DNA from: Cryobacterium sp. CG_9.6
GTDB taxonomy: Bacteria > Actinomycetota > Actinomycetes > Actinomycetales > Microbacteriaceae
Reading direction: 5' to 3'
DNA length: 64,000 nucleotides
NCBI RefSeq assembly: GCF_029893365.1
Contig: NZ_JARXUZ010000001.1
Span: 2,418,001 to 2,482,000, forward strand
Below the pieces are notes generated by a model. The model did not search any database, was not told where the DNA came from, and saw nothing but the letters and a program-made list of their open reading frames with translations. Below are positions 52,666 through 61,732 of this stretch, in pieces (within the stretch, counting starts at the first letter, position 1; every line of letters starts with the position of its first letter). The position numbers and the translations under genes were made by a program.

Positions 52666-52749
52666 GTGTGTAAGCTGCGGCACATGTCGGCTTCAACCAC
52701 GACAAAAAAAATGATCCAGGATCCCTGTCGAAACACGGGAGCCGGGCAG

Positions 52750-52825
52750 TGGTGACCCCAGCGGGATTCGAACCCGCGTTACCGCCGTGAGAGGGCGATG
52801 TCCTAGGCCGCTAAACGATGGGGCC
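52750..52825 (-). tRNA. tRNA-Glu (anticodon CUC)
   Basis: The 76-nt tRNA reads GGCCCCATCGTTTAGCGG at the 5' end. The acceptor stem GGCCCCA pairs with TGGGGTC (one G-U). The anticodon stem-loop is CGCC-CTCTCAC-GGCG with CUC; the T arm is GCGGG-TTCGAAT-CCCGC. Discriminator A and the encoded CCA are present (52750-52753). Confidence 0.96.
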
Positions 52826-52956
52826 GTTTTTGCAACTTTATGAGTATGCCACATGAATCGGGCGCAACCAAACCGAGGCCACCCTCGGCTGTCTGCCAAT
52901 GGTCGGTCACGGCGATTCATGTTGCGCACCAACTCGAAGAGGTATTAGCTCGGGGC

Positions 52957-53631
52957 ATGAAACTGACGAAGCTCGAGCACGCCGCCCTGGTGATTGAACT
53001 GGCCGGCCAGAAGCTCTACATCGATCCGGGGTCGTTCACAACGGCCCTCACCGACACGGCGGGGGCTGCCGCTATCGTCATCACTCACGAACACGCCGAT
53101 CACTGGACTCCGGAGCAGCTTCGGCGCGTTGCGGAGATGAACGAGGGCGTGCCGATCTTCGCCCCGGCCGGCGTTGCGGCGGCCGTTGCCGCGGCATCCG
53201 CTCGTGACGCATCGCCCCACGACCCGCTACCCGCCATCACCGAAGTGCATGACGGCGACACGGTTCAGGCCGGCCCCTTCACGCTGAGGTTTTTTGGACA
53301 GACCCATGCCGTGATTCACGAGTCGCTACCGGTCGTTGACAACGTGGGCGTGCTGGTGAATGACGAGCTCTATTACGCGGGCGATTCCTTTACGATTCCG
53401 GTCGGAGTGCAAGTACACACCCTCGCCGTTCCGGCCGCGGCGCCGTGGATGAAAATCAGCGAGGTCATCGATTACGTTCTGGAACTCCGGCCACGCCGGA
53501 GCTTTCCCACTCACGAGATGTTGCTTTCTCGCGCGGGAAAAGACCTCTCCAACGCCCGCATTGCGGCCGCGACCGAGCAGGGCAATGGTGAATTCTTTGC
53601 GCTTGAACCGGGTGATGTGCTGGACCTGTAA
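52957..53631 (+). CDS. Metallo-beta-lactamase-fold hydrolase (UlaG-like)
   Basis: The ~224-residue MBL-fold protein starts MKLTKLEHAALVIELAGQKLYIDPGSF. The metal motif is THEHADHW; the second-site residues appear in FFGQTHAVIHESLP, YYAGDSFTIP and FPTHEMLLS. This layout resembles the UlaG/YfbU-like group without a long C-terminal domain. ATG 52957 is chosen on homology; the open frame continues 39 codons upstream without conserved sequence. The substrate is unknown. It has no obvious operon partner. Confidence 0.82.
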   Translation: MKLTKLEHAALVIELAGQKLYIDPGSFTTALTDTAGAAAIVITHEHADHWTPEQLRRVAEMNEGVPIFAPAGVAAAVAAASARDASPHDPLPAITEVHDGDTVQAGPFTLRFFGQTHAVIHESLPVVDNVGVLVNDELYYAGDSFTIPVGVQVHTLAVPAAAPWMKISEVIDYVLELRPRRSFPTHEMLLSRAGKDLSNARIAAATEQGNGEFFALEPGDVLDL

Positions 53632-53666
53632 ACTCAGCGGCTTTTTCCCCCCTCATCCCAGCGTAT

Positions 53667-53702
53667 TTGCAGCATCTGCAATTTAGAGTGCAGTTACTGT
53701 AA
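53667..53702. promoter_or_regulatory. Candidate operator upstream of the ABC-TetR operon
   Basis: Two palindromes lie 42-77 bp before the ABC gene: TTGCAG-CAT-CTGCAA (53667-53681, perfect) and TTACTGTAA (53694-53702). They are plausible sites for the TetR protein encoded at the end of the operon. No experimental or comparative support is available here. Confidence 0.4.
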
Positions 53703-53743
53703 GTTGCCATTCCACGGCAGCAGTTGATGACGAACGGGGCACC

Positions 53744-54538
53744 ATGCCAGCCGAATGGGTAATCGACGCAACGGATCTGGAGAAATCCTACGGTTCAGGC
53801 TCGAGTCGCTTTGATGCGCTCAAAGGAGTCTCCCTCCAGGTGGCGCCGGGAGAAACGGTTGCCATTGTCGGTAAGAGCGGTTCGGGTAAGTCCACTCTGA
53901 TGCACCTGCTTGCCCTCCTCGACGCACCAGACAAGGGCACGCTCCGGGTGGCCGACCAGGACGCCCGCGGCCTGTCCAAGCGCGCGGTGAATGAGCTTCG
54001 CAACAAGGAGTTCGGTTTCGTTTTTCAGCAGTTCTTTTTGACGCCCAATGTGAGCGTTCTCGACAACGTCACTCTGCCACTGAAGATTGCCGGTATTCGT
54101 TCCAAGGCTCGCCGTCAGCGCGGCCATGAAGTTCTGCAGCAGCTCGAACTCGACGACAAGGCGAGCAAGAAGGCCACCACGCTTTCGGGCGGACAGAAGC
54201 AGCGCGTGGTTATTGGCCGCGCTCTGGTGAACAACCCGCGGGTGATCTTTGCCGACGAGCCCACCGGCAACCTGGACTCCACGACCGGCCGCGTGGTGGA
54301 AGATATTCTCTTCGCACTCAACCGTGACCAGGGCATCACGCTGGTGATTGTCACTCACGACGAGGACCTGGCCGCGCGTTGTGATCGCCAGATTTACATT
54401 CGCGACGGCCTGATCGTGAATGAAACCACGTCGGCAATGCGCTCCGCTCCCGCCCACGCAGGGGCACACGCTGCCACTGCTCCCCCCGTCACTTCTCCCC
54501 CTGTCACTGCTCCCCACACCACAGGAGGTGCGGCATGA
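53744..54538 (+). CDS. ABC transporter ATP-binding protein (MacB/LolD-like)
   Basis: The 264-residue ATPase has Walker [19 protein letters not shown] (~44-61), Q-loop [18 protein letters not shown], signature [19 protein letters not shown] and Walker [14 protein letters not shown] followed by [11 protein letters not shown] His/Pro/Ala-rich tail follows ~235. This type pairs with FtsX/MacB-like permeases for lipoprotein, peptide or drug export. It overlaps the permease gene by ATGA. Upstream palindromes suggest repression by the TetR protein of the same operon. Confidence 0.95.
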   Translation: MPAEWVIDATDLEKSYGSGSSRFDALKGVSLQVAPGETVAIVGKSGSGKSTLMHLLALLDAPDKGTLRVADQDARGLSKRAVNELRNKEFGFVFQQFFLTPNVSVLDNVTLPLKIAGIRSKARRQRGHEVLQQLELDDKASKKATTLSGGQKQRVVIGRALVNNPRVIFADEPTGNLDSTTGRVVEDILFALNRDQGITLVIVTHDEDLAARCDRQIYIRDGLIVNETTSAMRSAPAHAGAHAATAPPVTSPPVTAPHTTGGAA

Positions 54539-55833
54539 GAGTCACCGATCTCGTCGCCACCGCGATCTCAAACACGTTCCGCAGCAAGCTCCGCACCACA
54601 CTCACTGTTCTCGCCATCTTCGTGGGCGCCTTCACCCTCACTCTCACCACGGCCGTCGGTGCCGGTGTGTCGGACTACGTCGACACTCAGGTGGGCTCAC
54701 TGGGCGCCGCCGACGTGTTCATCGTGACTCCGAAAGCGGATGCCGCCCCCGCCGACTCCGGGCCGGTGGAATACGACCCGGCCACCTCTGGTGTTGCGGC
54801 GGGTGGTTTTGGCGGTCCTCCCGGTGCGGGCCCCACGACCGCTCTCACCGACACCGACCTCGCCACGATCGCCGGAACGACAGGCATCGAGGCTGTTGAC
54901 CCGATCCGGGCGCTCTCTCCGGACTATGTGGTGAATGGCGACGGCACCAAGTACGAGCTGACCATCAACCCGGCCTCGGCCGTGACCACGTCCGACCTCA
55001 CTACCGGCGCCCAGCTCGACCAGGGTGCCAGCGAACTGCAGATCATTCTCCCCGACAGCTATGTGAGCCCGCTCGGGTTCTCGTCGGACTCCGCTGCCGT
55101 GGGTTCCACCGTGCAGATCGGCATCACCGATGTGCTGGGTGAACGTCAAACCGTGAGCGCCACCGTTGTGGGAGTGTCCCTCGAAAGCATTCTCGCCTCC
55201 GGCGCCGGTGCCAACGCGGCGCTCACCACCGAACTCGCCACCGTGCAGTCGGCAGGCATCGACACTGGTGCCGCCCGCTATGCCGGGGCAACAGCACGTT
55301 TCGACACCGCTCTCTCCGCCGATGCCGTCAGCGCCCTGCAGACAACACTGGCCGACGATGGCTACACGGCCAGCACTATCGCCGACCAGCTCGGAACCGT
55401 ACAGACGGTCATTAACGGCATCGTGGGTGTTCTCAACGCCTTCGCCGTGATCGCGCTCGTCGCCGCTGCCTTCGGCATTATCAACACTCTGCTCATGAGC
55501 GTGCAGGAACGCACCCGGGAAATTGGTCTGATGAAGGCCATGGGAATGGGTGGCGGCAAGGTCTACCTTCTGTTCAGCCTTGAGGCAATTGTGATCGGCT
55601 TCCTCGGCAGTGCCCTGGGCGCCGGTGTGGCCGTCGGGGTGGGGTCAATCCTCAGCAATGTGCTGTCCACGGGTCTGCTCGCCGACCTTCCCGGCCTCAA
55701 TATTCTGCTCTTTGAGCCGATGTCCATTGCGCTCATCATTTTGCTCGTGATGGCGATCGCGTTCCTGTCGGGCACCCTGCCGGCCCAGCGTGCAGCGAAG
55801 GCGAATCCGATCGAGTCGCTCCGCTACGAGTAG
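54535..55833 (+). CDS. ABC transporter permease (MacB/FtsX-like)
   Basis: The 432-residue permease has one N-terminal membrane segment (~18-45), a ~260-residue extracytoplasmic MacB-type domain with Ala/Gly-rich, disordered inserts (DAAPADSGPVEYDPATSG), and three C-terminal membrane segments (VINGIVGVLNAFAVIALVAAAFGIINTLLMSVQERTREIGLMKAMGMG begins the FtsX domain). It is translationally coupled to the ATPase. The substrate is unknown; the TetR neighbour suggests a toxic or signalling compound. Confidence 0.93.
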   Translation: MRVTDLVATAISNTFRSKLRTTLTVLAIFVGAFTLTLTTAVGAGVSDYVDTQVGSLGAADVFIVTPKADAAPADSGPVEYDPATSGVAAGGFGGPPGAGPTTALTDTDLATIAGTTGIEAVDPIRALSPDYVVNGDGTKYELTINPASAVTTSDLTTGAQLDQGASELQIILPDSYVSPLGFSSDSAAVGSTVQIGITDVLGERQTVSATVVGVSLESILASGAGANAALTTELATVQSAGIDTGAARYAGATARFDTALSADAVSALQTTLADDGYTASTIADQLGTVQTVINGIVGVLNAFAVIALVAAAFGIINTLLMSVQERTREIGLMKAMGMGGGKVYLLFSLEAIVIGFLGSALGAGVAVGVGSILSNVLSTGLLADLPGLNILLFEPMSIALIILLVMAIAFLSGTLPAQRAAKANPIESLRYE

Positions 55834-55893
55834 CGTGATCGCTCCCGCCCAGCACACCGAGACATCCACTTGCACACAGGACCAGGCAGGACA

Positions 55894-56505
55894 ATGAAGA
55901 CCACCCTCCGCGAGGACAAACATCAGGCGACCAGTCAGCGGCTGGAACGAAACGCCGTCAGCCTCGTCCTGGAGCACGGCTTCGACGCCGTCACCGTGGA
56001 CATGATTTGCAACGCCAGTGGAATTTCGCAGCGCACCTTCTTCAACTATTTCAAGACCAAGGAAGCTGCGGTCGTGGGTGCAGAACCACCCACCATTGAC
56101 GAGGGCAAGGCTCGGGCATTTATTGCTACGGACGGGCCTGATCTCTTGGCGGAGGCACTGCAACTGGTGGCCGCAAGCTCGATGATGCTGGGCACCGATG
56201 AGAAGCTTCTGACCGATCGTCTGCGCCTGTTTGAAAAGAACCCGCAGCTGCTGCTGCGGCAAATGGACAGAATGAACCGCATCACGGCTGAGATCGCTGA
56301 GTTGGTGTACCTGCGGCGTCGTCGTGAGGCCGGGCTGGGGGCGGATGAGGCGGATTTACGCGAGCAGGCGGATCTGCTCACCCATGCGGTCCTTGGTGTG
56401 TTGCGCTACATGGCAATGCGGTGGATTCGTGACGAGGGTGTGGATCAGGTGCGAACGTTGGCTGCCACGGTGACGCTGCTGGGGCGCACGCTGCGCGTGA
56501 TCTGA
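55894..56505 (+). CDS. TetR-family transcriptional regulator
   Basis: The 203-residue TetR regulator has the N-terminal HTH at ~28-55 (AVTVDMICNASGISQRTFFNYFKTKEA), typical of TetR_N with an FNYF recognition helix. The ligand domain is divergent. CAGGAC precedes the ATG at 55894; the upstream frame to 55870 is not needed. As the third gene of the ABC operon it probably autoregulates the transporter in response to a substrate. Confidence 0.92.
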   Translation: MKTTLREDKHQATSQRLERNAVSLVLEHGFDAVTVDMICNASGISQRTFFNYFKTKEAAVVGAEPPTIDEGKARAFIATDGPDLLAEALQLVAASSMMLGTDEKLLTDRLRLFEKNPQLLLRQMDRMNRITAEIAELVYLRRRREAGLGADEADLREQADLLTHAVLGVLRYMAMRWIRDEGVDQVRTLAATVTLLGRTLRVI

Positions 56506-56542
56506 CCGTGTCCCGCTCCGACCTCCCCCAGGGACCGGCGCC

Positions 56543-57742
56543 TCAGGTCAGAAGTTGCGGCAGTCGTTCCTCCCACTGCGTGATCCAGCCGATCAGGTCC
56601 TCCGCCGGCATCGGGCGAGCAATGAAGTAGCCCTGGGCAACATCGCAGTGAGTCCGGCGCAGCAGGTCCCAGTCCTCGAGGTCCTCCACCCCTTCCGCAA
56701 CGACTTCCATGCCAAGCTCGCGGCCGAGGTTCAGGCTTGCGCTATACATGGCCAGCGCCGTGCTGTCATGGGTGGCGCCGTGCACGAAGCTCCGGTCAAT
56801 CTTCAGTTCATCGAACGGAATCTTGAGGAGCTGGGTGAGTGACGAGTTGCCCGTACCAAAGTCGTCGATGGAGAGCCGAAAGTGCTTGAGACGAAGTCGG
56901 GTGAGGATCTCAAGTGGTGCCCGCTGGTCCAGCATCAGGCGGCTCTCCGTCACTTCGAGGACAACATCTTCGGGTTCCACCCCCTCGAGTGCAATGACGT
57001 CGGTCACAAAATCTGCGAATGTCACCGAGGAGCAGCTACTCATGGACAGGTTGACGGCCACCTTCAACCGCAGGCCTGCGTCATTCCATTCGCGGGTCTG
57101 CTTCATCGCTGAGCTCAACACCACTCGGGTGAGATCGTCAATCAGTCCGGTTTCCTCGGCGAGGGAAATGAAGCGGTCGGGGAACACCAACCCATCTTCC
57201 TGATGCTGCCAGCGAACGAGAGTCTCCACTCCCGACACGGCCCCCGTAGCCACGTTCACCTTGGGCTGGTAGTAGTTCACGAGCTCGCCGTTGTCGATGG
57301 CCCACCGCACGTCATGGGCGGTATACGACGTGGCCTCTCGTTCCGCCTCATCAGCCGGACGCCAGCGACCGGTCATCTCCTCCAGGTCAGCGATGGATAC
57401 CGGCTTGCGCAGGTGTCCGAGCACGGTGATGTGATGGGCTTGCACAAGGTAGACGGCGGTTTGCAGCACGCGCTCTTCTGCCCCACTGACCAGAATCACG
57501 CTTCCGGTATACCCGTGATCCACCAGCTTTCGCACAAGTTCAATTCCGTCCATGTCGGGCATGTTGAGGGCGAGAAGGATCAGCTCCGGTGGCTTCGGGC
57601 CATCAACGATATCCAGAACCAATGCGCCGCTCTCGCAGGCGCTGACCGCGGTGTAGCCAAGCTTGACCAGCATGTGAGCAAGCAGTTTGTGCATGAACGT
57701 CTCGTCATCCACAACGAGGATTCGAATCCCGGAATTACTCAT
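56543..57742 (-). CDS. Degenerate receiver-EAL domain protein (c-di-GMP phosphodiesterase)
   Basis: The ~399-residue protein has an N-terminal receiver (~5-120: ILVVDDETFMHKLL; K in HLRKPVS) and a C-terminal EAL domain. The phosphoacceptor position reads LLALNMPDMDG, i.e. Ala (GCC) instead of Asp (one base from GAC), so phosphorylation is not expected. EAL catalytic motifs are intact: YYQPKVN, GVETLVRW, VNLSMSS, LEVTES, DDFGTGNSSL, LKIDRSF, EGVED, QGYFIARPMP. It overlaps the receiver-HPt gene by 8 nt and is probably the output that lowers c-di-GMP, with input through protein contact. Confidence 0.92.
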   Translation of the reverse strand: MSNSGIRILVVDDETFMHKLLAHMLVKLGYTAVSACESGALVLDIVDGPKPPELILLALNMPDMDGIELVRKLVDHGYTGSVILVSGAEERVLQTAVYLVQAHHITVLGHLRKPVSIADLEEMTGRWRPADEAEREATSYTAHDVRWAIDNGELVNYYQPKVNVATGAVSGVETLVRWQHQEDGLVFPDRFISLAEETGLIDDLTRVVLSSAMKQTREWNDAGLRLKVAVNLSMSSCSSVTFADFVTDVIALEGVEPEDVVLEVTESRLMLDQRAPLEILTRLRLKHFRLSIDDFGTGNSSLTQLLKIPFDELKIDRSFVHGATHDSTALAMYSASLNLGRELGMEVVAEGVEDLEDWDLLRRTHCDVAQGYFIARPMPAEDLIGWITQWEERLPQLLT

Positions 57743-58607
57743 TCGTGCCCACAAACCGGGAGCGACCACCCATGGGTGCGTGCCCCACCCTGCCGAGCGA
57801 TGGCCCCCACGAGTCCTGTATCGCCAGGATGGCCGCGTTCACCGCATCAATCTCCCTCTCAAAACGTGGGATGAACGCGATGACCCGGTCAATGTGATTC
57901 GCACGTCCTGCTGCTTCCATCAGCGAACAGAGTGCACCGAGGCCGATGGCTCCAACTGCGCGCGCAGAGGACATGAGCTTGTGAGCCTGTGCACCAGCCC
58001 TCGCGGCGTCCCTCTCGTCACACGCACAGGTGAGCGCGAGTGCAATGGCGGCAGTACTGGTCTGAAAAATATCCAGGAAATCCAGAATGACGTACGGGTC
58101 CAGTCCAACCGCGTTCTGCAAGACACGGATGTCGAGGGCGGCCGGTGCAGGCGCTGACAGCCCCCCTGCAGGAACTCTCCTCCCCGCGGCCAACTCAGGA
58201 TCACGAGCGGCCACAAACTCTGCTGAGGAAAGACCTGCATCTCCCCGGCTGAGGAGCGCATCAATCGTGGCGTACAGCTCCTGATATCGCAGTGGTTTCG
58301 TGATGTACCCGTCACAGCCAGCTAACCGTGACTTTTCTTCGTCCGATTTCATGGCCATTGCCGTCAGGGCGATGACAGGAATAGCGCTGGTCGCGGGGCT
58401 CGCTTTCAGAACCGACGTGGCCGTGAGTCCGTCCATGCCGGGTAGCTGGATATCCATCAAAATGAGGTCAGGTGTCTCGGCAGCGGCCACGGCCAGTCCC
58501 GCTTCGGCATCTACCGCCGGGAGGACGATGTGGCCGGCACGGCCAAGAAGCAGTGTTGCGAGCTTCAGGTTTGCGGGGTTGTCCTCAACGATCAAAATGC
58601 GAGCCAT
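57735..58607 (-). CDS. Response regulator with C-terminal HPt domain
   Basis: The 290-residue protein has an N-terminal receiver (ILIVEDNPANLKLA; phosphoacceptor Asp in LILMDIQLPGMDG; TAMAM; KPL) and a C-terminal HPt domain with the phosphorylatable His in AHKLMSSARAVGAIGLG (~210-226). It can accept phosphate from the hybrid kinase and pass it on through the HPt His. It lies 33 bp downstream of the kinase gene and overlaps the EAL gene by 8 nt. Confidence 0.93.
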   Translation of the reverse strand: MARILIVEDNPANLKLATLLLGRAGHIVLPAVDAEAGLAVAAAETPDLILMDIQLPGMDGLTATSVLKASPATSAIPVIALTAMAMKSDEEKSRLAGCDGYITKPLRYQELYATIDALLSRGDAGLSSAEFVAARDPELAAGRRVPAGGLSAPAPAALDIRVLQNAVGLDPYVILDFLDIFQTSTAAIALALTCACDERDAARAGAQAHKLMSSARAVGAIGLGALCSLMEAAGRANHIDRVIAFIPRFEREIDAVNAAILAIQDSWGPSLGRVGHAPMGGRSRFVGTNE

Positions 58608-58640
58608 GAACGACTCCCGCCCCCGAGGAGAAACACAGCC

Positions 58641-61607
58641 TTACGCGAGCGCATTCTGAACCTCCTCGATCAGGGTCACCTGGTTGAAGCCGGTCTTGTC
58701 GATGACCCGAATAGGCTGCGCACGTTCTCCGGTGAGAATGAGGTGTTCCGCTCGGGTGAGGTCGCGCGCGGTGATGACCACAATCGGAATCGACGCGGTC
58801 CCGGGGGTGCGTGCGAGTTCCTCCACGACGTCGGTTCCACTCAGGTCGGGCATCACAAGATCGAGCAGAATGAGATCGGGTCGCACCCGTTGGGCCAGAG
58901 CGATTCCCTCACGGCCACCATACGCACGAACTACGACATAGTCCGTCGTGGGAAGGTAGGTCGAAATCAGATCGACAGCACGCGGATCGTCGTCAACGAT
59001 GAGAACAGTGGGCTTCTGTTTCTCGTGGGTCTGGAGTCCCAGAACGTTCAGGGTGTTCCTGAACTCGCTGCGGCTGAGTGGCTTTTCGAGCACCGAGGCG
59101 ATGCCTCGGGTGAGGGCGATCTGAGCATCCGCGAGTCCGGCAATCACAATAACGGGCACGTCCGCGACCAAAGGATCGTCTCGGAGGCGTTGCAGGCCGG
59201 CCCAGCCGTCTATTCCCGGTAGCCCGATGTCGAGGGTGATGAGACTCAGACGTTGTTGCGGCGCCAGCAAAATGGCCTCTTCGGCGCTCCGTGCATTGCG
59301 GACCGTGAACCCTTCCGCTTCGAGCAGGAGTCGCACGAGGCTGGCGGACTGCTCGTCGTCTTCGATGACGAGTGCCGTGCGCTGCCTACTCTCCGGTGTG
59401 GTTATCGATCGCGTAGCGAGGGCGGACCGCACCTGCGGGTCAGCGCTCTGCCGATCGGATCCGACAAACGATTCACGAAGGGGAATCCACACGGCGAAGA
59501 GCGCTCCCTGCCCCTCAGCGCTCGACACCGCAACCGTGCCTCCAAAAAGTTCGGCGAGTTTCTTCACCATGGCCAGGCCCAGACCCGTACCCTCAAATTT
59601 TCGCGCCAACCCGCTGTCAATCTGGCTGAAGGCTTGGAAAAGTTTGCTCATATCTGCTTCGGAGATACCGATTCCGGTGTCTTCAACGCAGATCTCGAGA
59701 AAATGATGGAAGTTGTGTTGGCCGAGGGGAAAACCATGCACCGGCCAGTTTCCCGCCAGCGTTCCCACTGCGCCTCGGGTCACCCGACGGGCGCGAAGCA
59801 TGACACGCGATCCGGGCGAACTGAACTTGACCGCGTTCGACAGCAGGTTGTACACGATCTGCTTGGTCTTGCGCGCATCAAGGTTGGGCATTCCCAGGTC
59901 GTCCCCGACCTCGATGTCGAGCTGAATACGGTGTGCGGCAGCTTTTTCCCGCACGATCGACAGGCTGTTCATCAGCAGACTCTTCACGTCCACAGGTTCA
60001 AGGTCGAGTCGCATCATTCCCGCCTCCACCTTCGACAGGTCAAGAATGTCGTTGATCAGGGCCAGGAGGTGCTGCCCACTGGTAAAAATATCGCCGATGT
60101 ACTCGTGCTGCGCTTCGGTCATGTCACCCAGGAGTCCGTCGCTGAGCGCTTCCGAGAAACCGATGATGGCATTCAGTGGTGTGCGCAGCTCGTGCGACAT
60201 GGTGGCGAGGAACTCAGACTTCATTCGGCTGGCATGTTCGAGTTCGATATTTTGTCCCTGCAGTGCGCGCTCGAATCGTTTACGTTCCGTAATGTCCCGG
60301 GCGGCGGCAATGATGCCCTGTAGTTTGCGATCTCGATCATGAAAAGTGGCAGCGTTATACGACACGACCGTCTCGTCACCATTGAGTGAACGCACGGTTA
60401 GTTCATAGTCGCTCACCTTATTTTCGGCGAGCACTTGTCGAATTCCGAGGTCAACTCGAGTCGGATCGGTGAAGAAGTTGCGGCACGGTGCGCCAATGAG
60501 CTCGTCCCGGGTTCGACCGGTGAGCGACACCATCTGCTGGTTGACGTCGGAGATGATCCCCTGCGGGTCGAGGGCCATCAGGGCATCCACATTGGATTCA
60601 ATCAGTGATCGAGTATAGAACTGTTGGTCCCGCAGTCGCTGATCCAGGAGAGCCTGCCTCTCTTCCACGTGACTACGGGCCGTGTTGTCTGTGCCAATAA
60701 GCAGGTAGCCGATGATGCGCCCGCCTGGGGCACGGAGCGCGGTAACCGAGACGATAGCCGGAAACCGACTCCCGTCCTGGCGCACGTACGTGAGTTCATA
60801 GATGTTCTCAATCCCGCGTGACGCCTTGAACACAAGGGCTTCAAAACCAGGTGTGATCTGAGTGCCCAGCTCGCGGCTCAACTCAAATGCACGCATGATG
60901 AGCTCTTGCGGGTCTGAAATGTCGGCCGGAGTGATGCCGTTGACGACATCCGAAGCTGAGTATCCCAGCATCCGCTCTGCACCCACGTTGAAGATCTGGA
61001 TCACGCCCTGATCATCCGTCGCAATGATCGAGAAATTTGCACTGTTAAAGATTGCGTTCTGCAGTGCCGCGGCGGTGAGAAGTTCTTGTTCGGCCAACTT
61101 GCGCGCGGTGTCGTCGGTGCCGATGAGAAGATACCCGATGATCGCCCCATCTTCTTCGCGCAGAGCTGTGACCGACACGATGGCAGGAAAGCGCGTGCCA
61201 TCTTTGCGCACGTAGGTCAGTTCATAGATGTCTTCAATACCTCGAATGGCTTTGAAGACGAGCGCCTCGAAGCCAGGTGTGATCCGCGTGTCGAGTTCAG
61301 CGCTGAGTTCGCCGGCGCGCTTGATGAGTTCTTTCGGGTCCGATATATCCGCGGGCGTAATCTTATTCAGTACCTCGTCGGCGCTATAGCCGAGCATACG
61401 TTCGGCCCCCACATTGAAGATCTGGATCACACCACGCTCATCCGTGGCAATGCTTGAAAAGTTTTCGCTATTGAATATTGCATTCTGTAATGCGCCAACC
61501 TGAATGACATCCCTCGACTGGCGTTTGGTAACCGGGGACGCCGCACCCCTCAGTGCGACACTCAACGGATCACGCTGGGTTGAGTTCGATGTTGAATGAG
61601 CATTCAT
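58641..61607 (-). CDS. PAS-containing hybrid sensor histidine kinase with two C-terminal receivers
   Basis: The ~988-residue protein has no membrane segment, so sensing is cytoplasmic. Order: PAS1 (~39-169), PAS2 (~181-311, ~82% identical to PAS1 by eye), PAS3 (~330-440), HisKA with H-box SHELRTPLNAIIGFSEAL, HATPase (N box LLSNAVKFSSPG, DTGIGI, GTGLGLAMVKKL), receiver 1 (Asp in TLDIGLPGIDG) and receiver 2 (Asp in LLDLVMPDLSG). ATG 61607 has AGAAGG eight bases upstream. It heads a three-gene phosphorelay with receiver-HPt and receiver-EAL proteins. Confidence 0.95.
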   Translation of the reverse strand: MNAHSTSNSTQRDPLSVALRGAASPVTKRQSRDVIQVGALQNAIFNSENFSSIATDERGVIQIFNVGAERMLGYSADEVLNKITPADISDPKELIKRAGELSAELDTRITPGFEALVFKAIRGIEDIYELTYVRKDGTRFPAIVSVTALREEDGAIIGYLLIGTDDTARKLAEQELLTAAALQNAIFNSANFSIIATDDQGVIQIFNVGAERMLGYSASDVVNGITPADISDPQELIMRAFELSRELGTQITPGFEALVFKASRGIENIYELTYVRQDGSRFPAIVSVTALRAPGGRIIGYLLIGTDNTARSHVEERQALLDQRLRDQQFYTRSLIESNVDALMALDPQGIISDVNQQMVSLTGRTRDELIGAPCRNFFTDPTRVDLGIRQVLAENKVSDYELTVRSLNGDETVVSYNAATFHDRDRKLQGIIAAARDITERKRFERALQGQNIELEHASRMKSEFLATMSHELRTPLNAIIGFSEALSDGLLGDMTEAQHEYIGDIFTSGQHLLALINDILDLSKVEAGMMRLDLEPVDVKSLLMNSLSIVREKAAAHRIQLDIEVGDDLGMPNLDARKTKQIVYNLLSNAVKFSSPGSRVMLRARRVTRGAVGTLAGNWPVHGFPLGQHNFHHFLEICVEDTGIGISEADMSKLFQAFSQIDSGLARKFEGTGLGLAMVKKLAELFGGTVAVSSAEGQGALFAVWIPLRESFVGSDRQSADPQVRSALATRSITTPESRQRTALVIEDDEQSASLVRLLLEAEGFTVRNARSAEEAILLAPQQRLSLITLDIGLPGIDGWAGLQRLRDDPLVADVPVIVIAGLADAQIALTRGIASVLEKPLSRSEFRNTLNVLGLQTHEKQKPTVLIVDDDPRAVDLISTYLPTTDYVVVRAYGGREGIALAQRVRPDLILLDLVMPDLSGTDVVEELARTPGTASIPIVVITARDLTRAEHLILTGERAQPIRVIDKTGFNQVTLIEEVQNALA

Positions 61608-61732
61608 CGGTTCGACCTTCTCTGCCCAGTAGACAGATCCAGACCTCCGCCTGAGAACGGAACGTGTCACAGTCTGAACCCGGCTCGTGGACTACCGAGC
61701 CGTAGGAGCGTGGGCTGAGTCTCCTGCTATTT

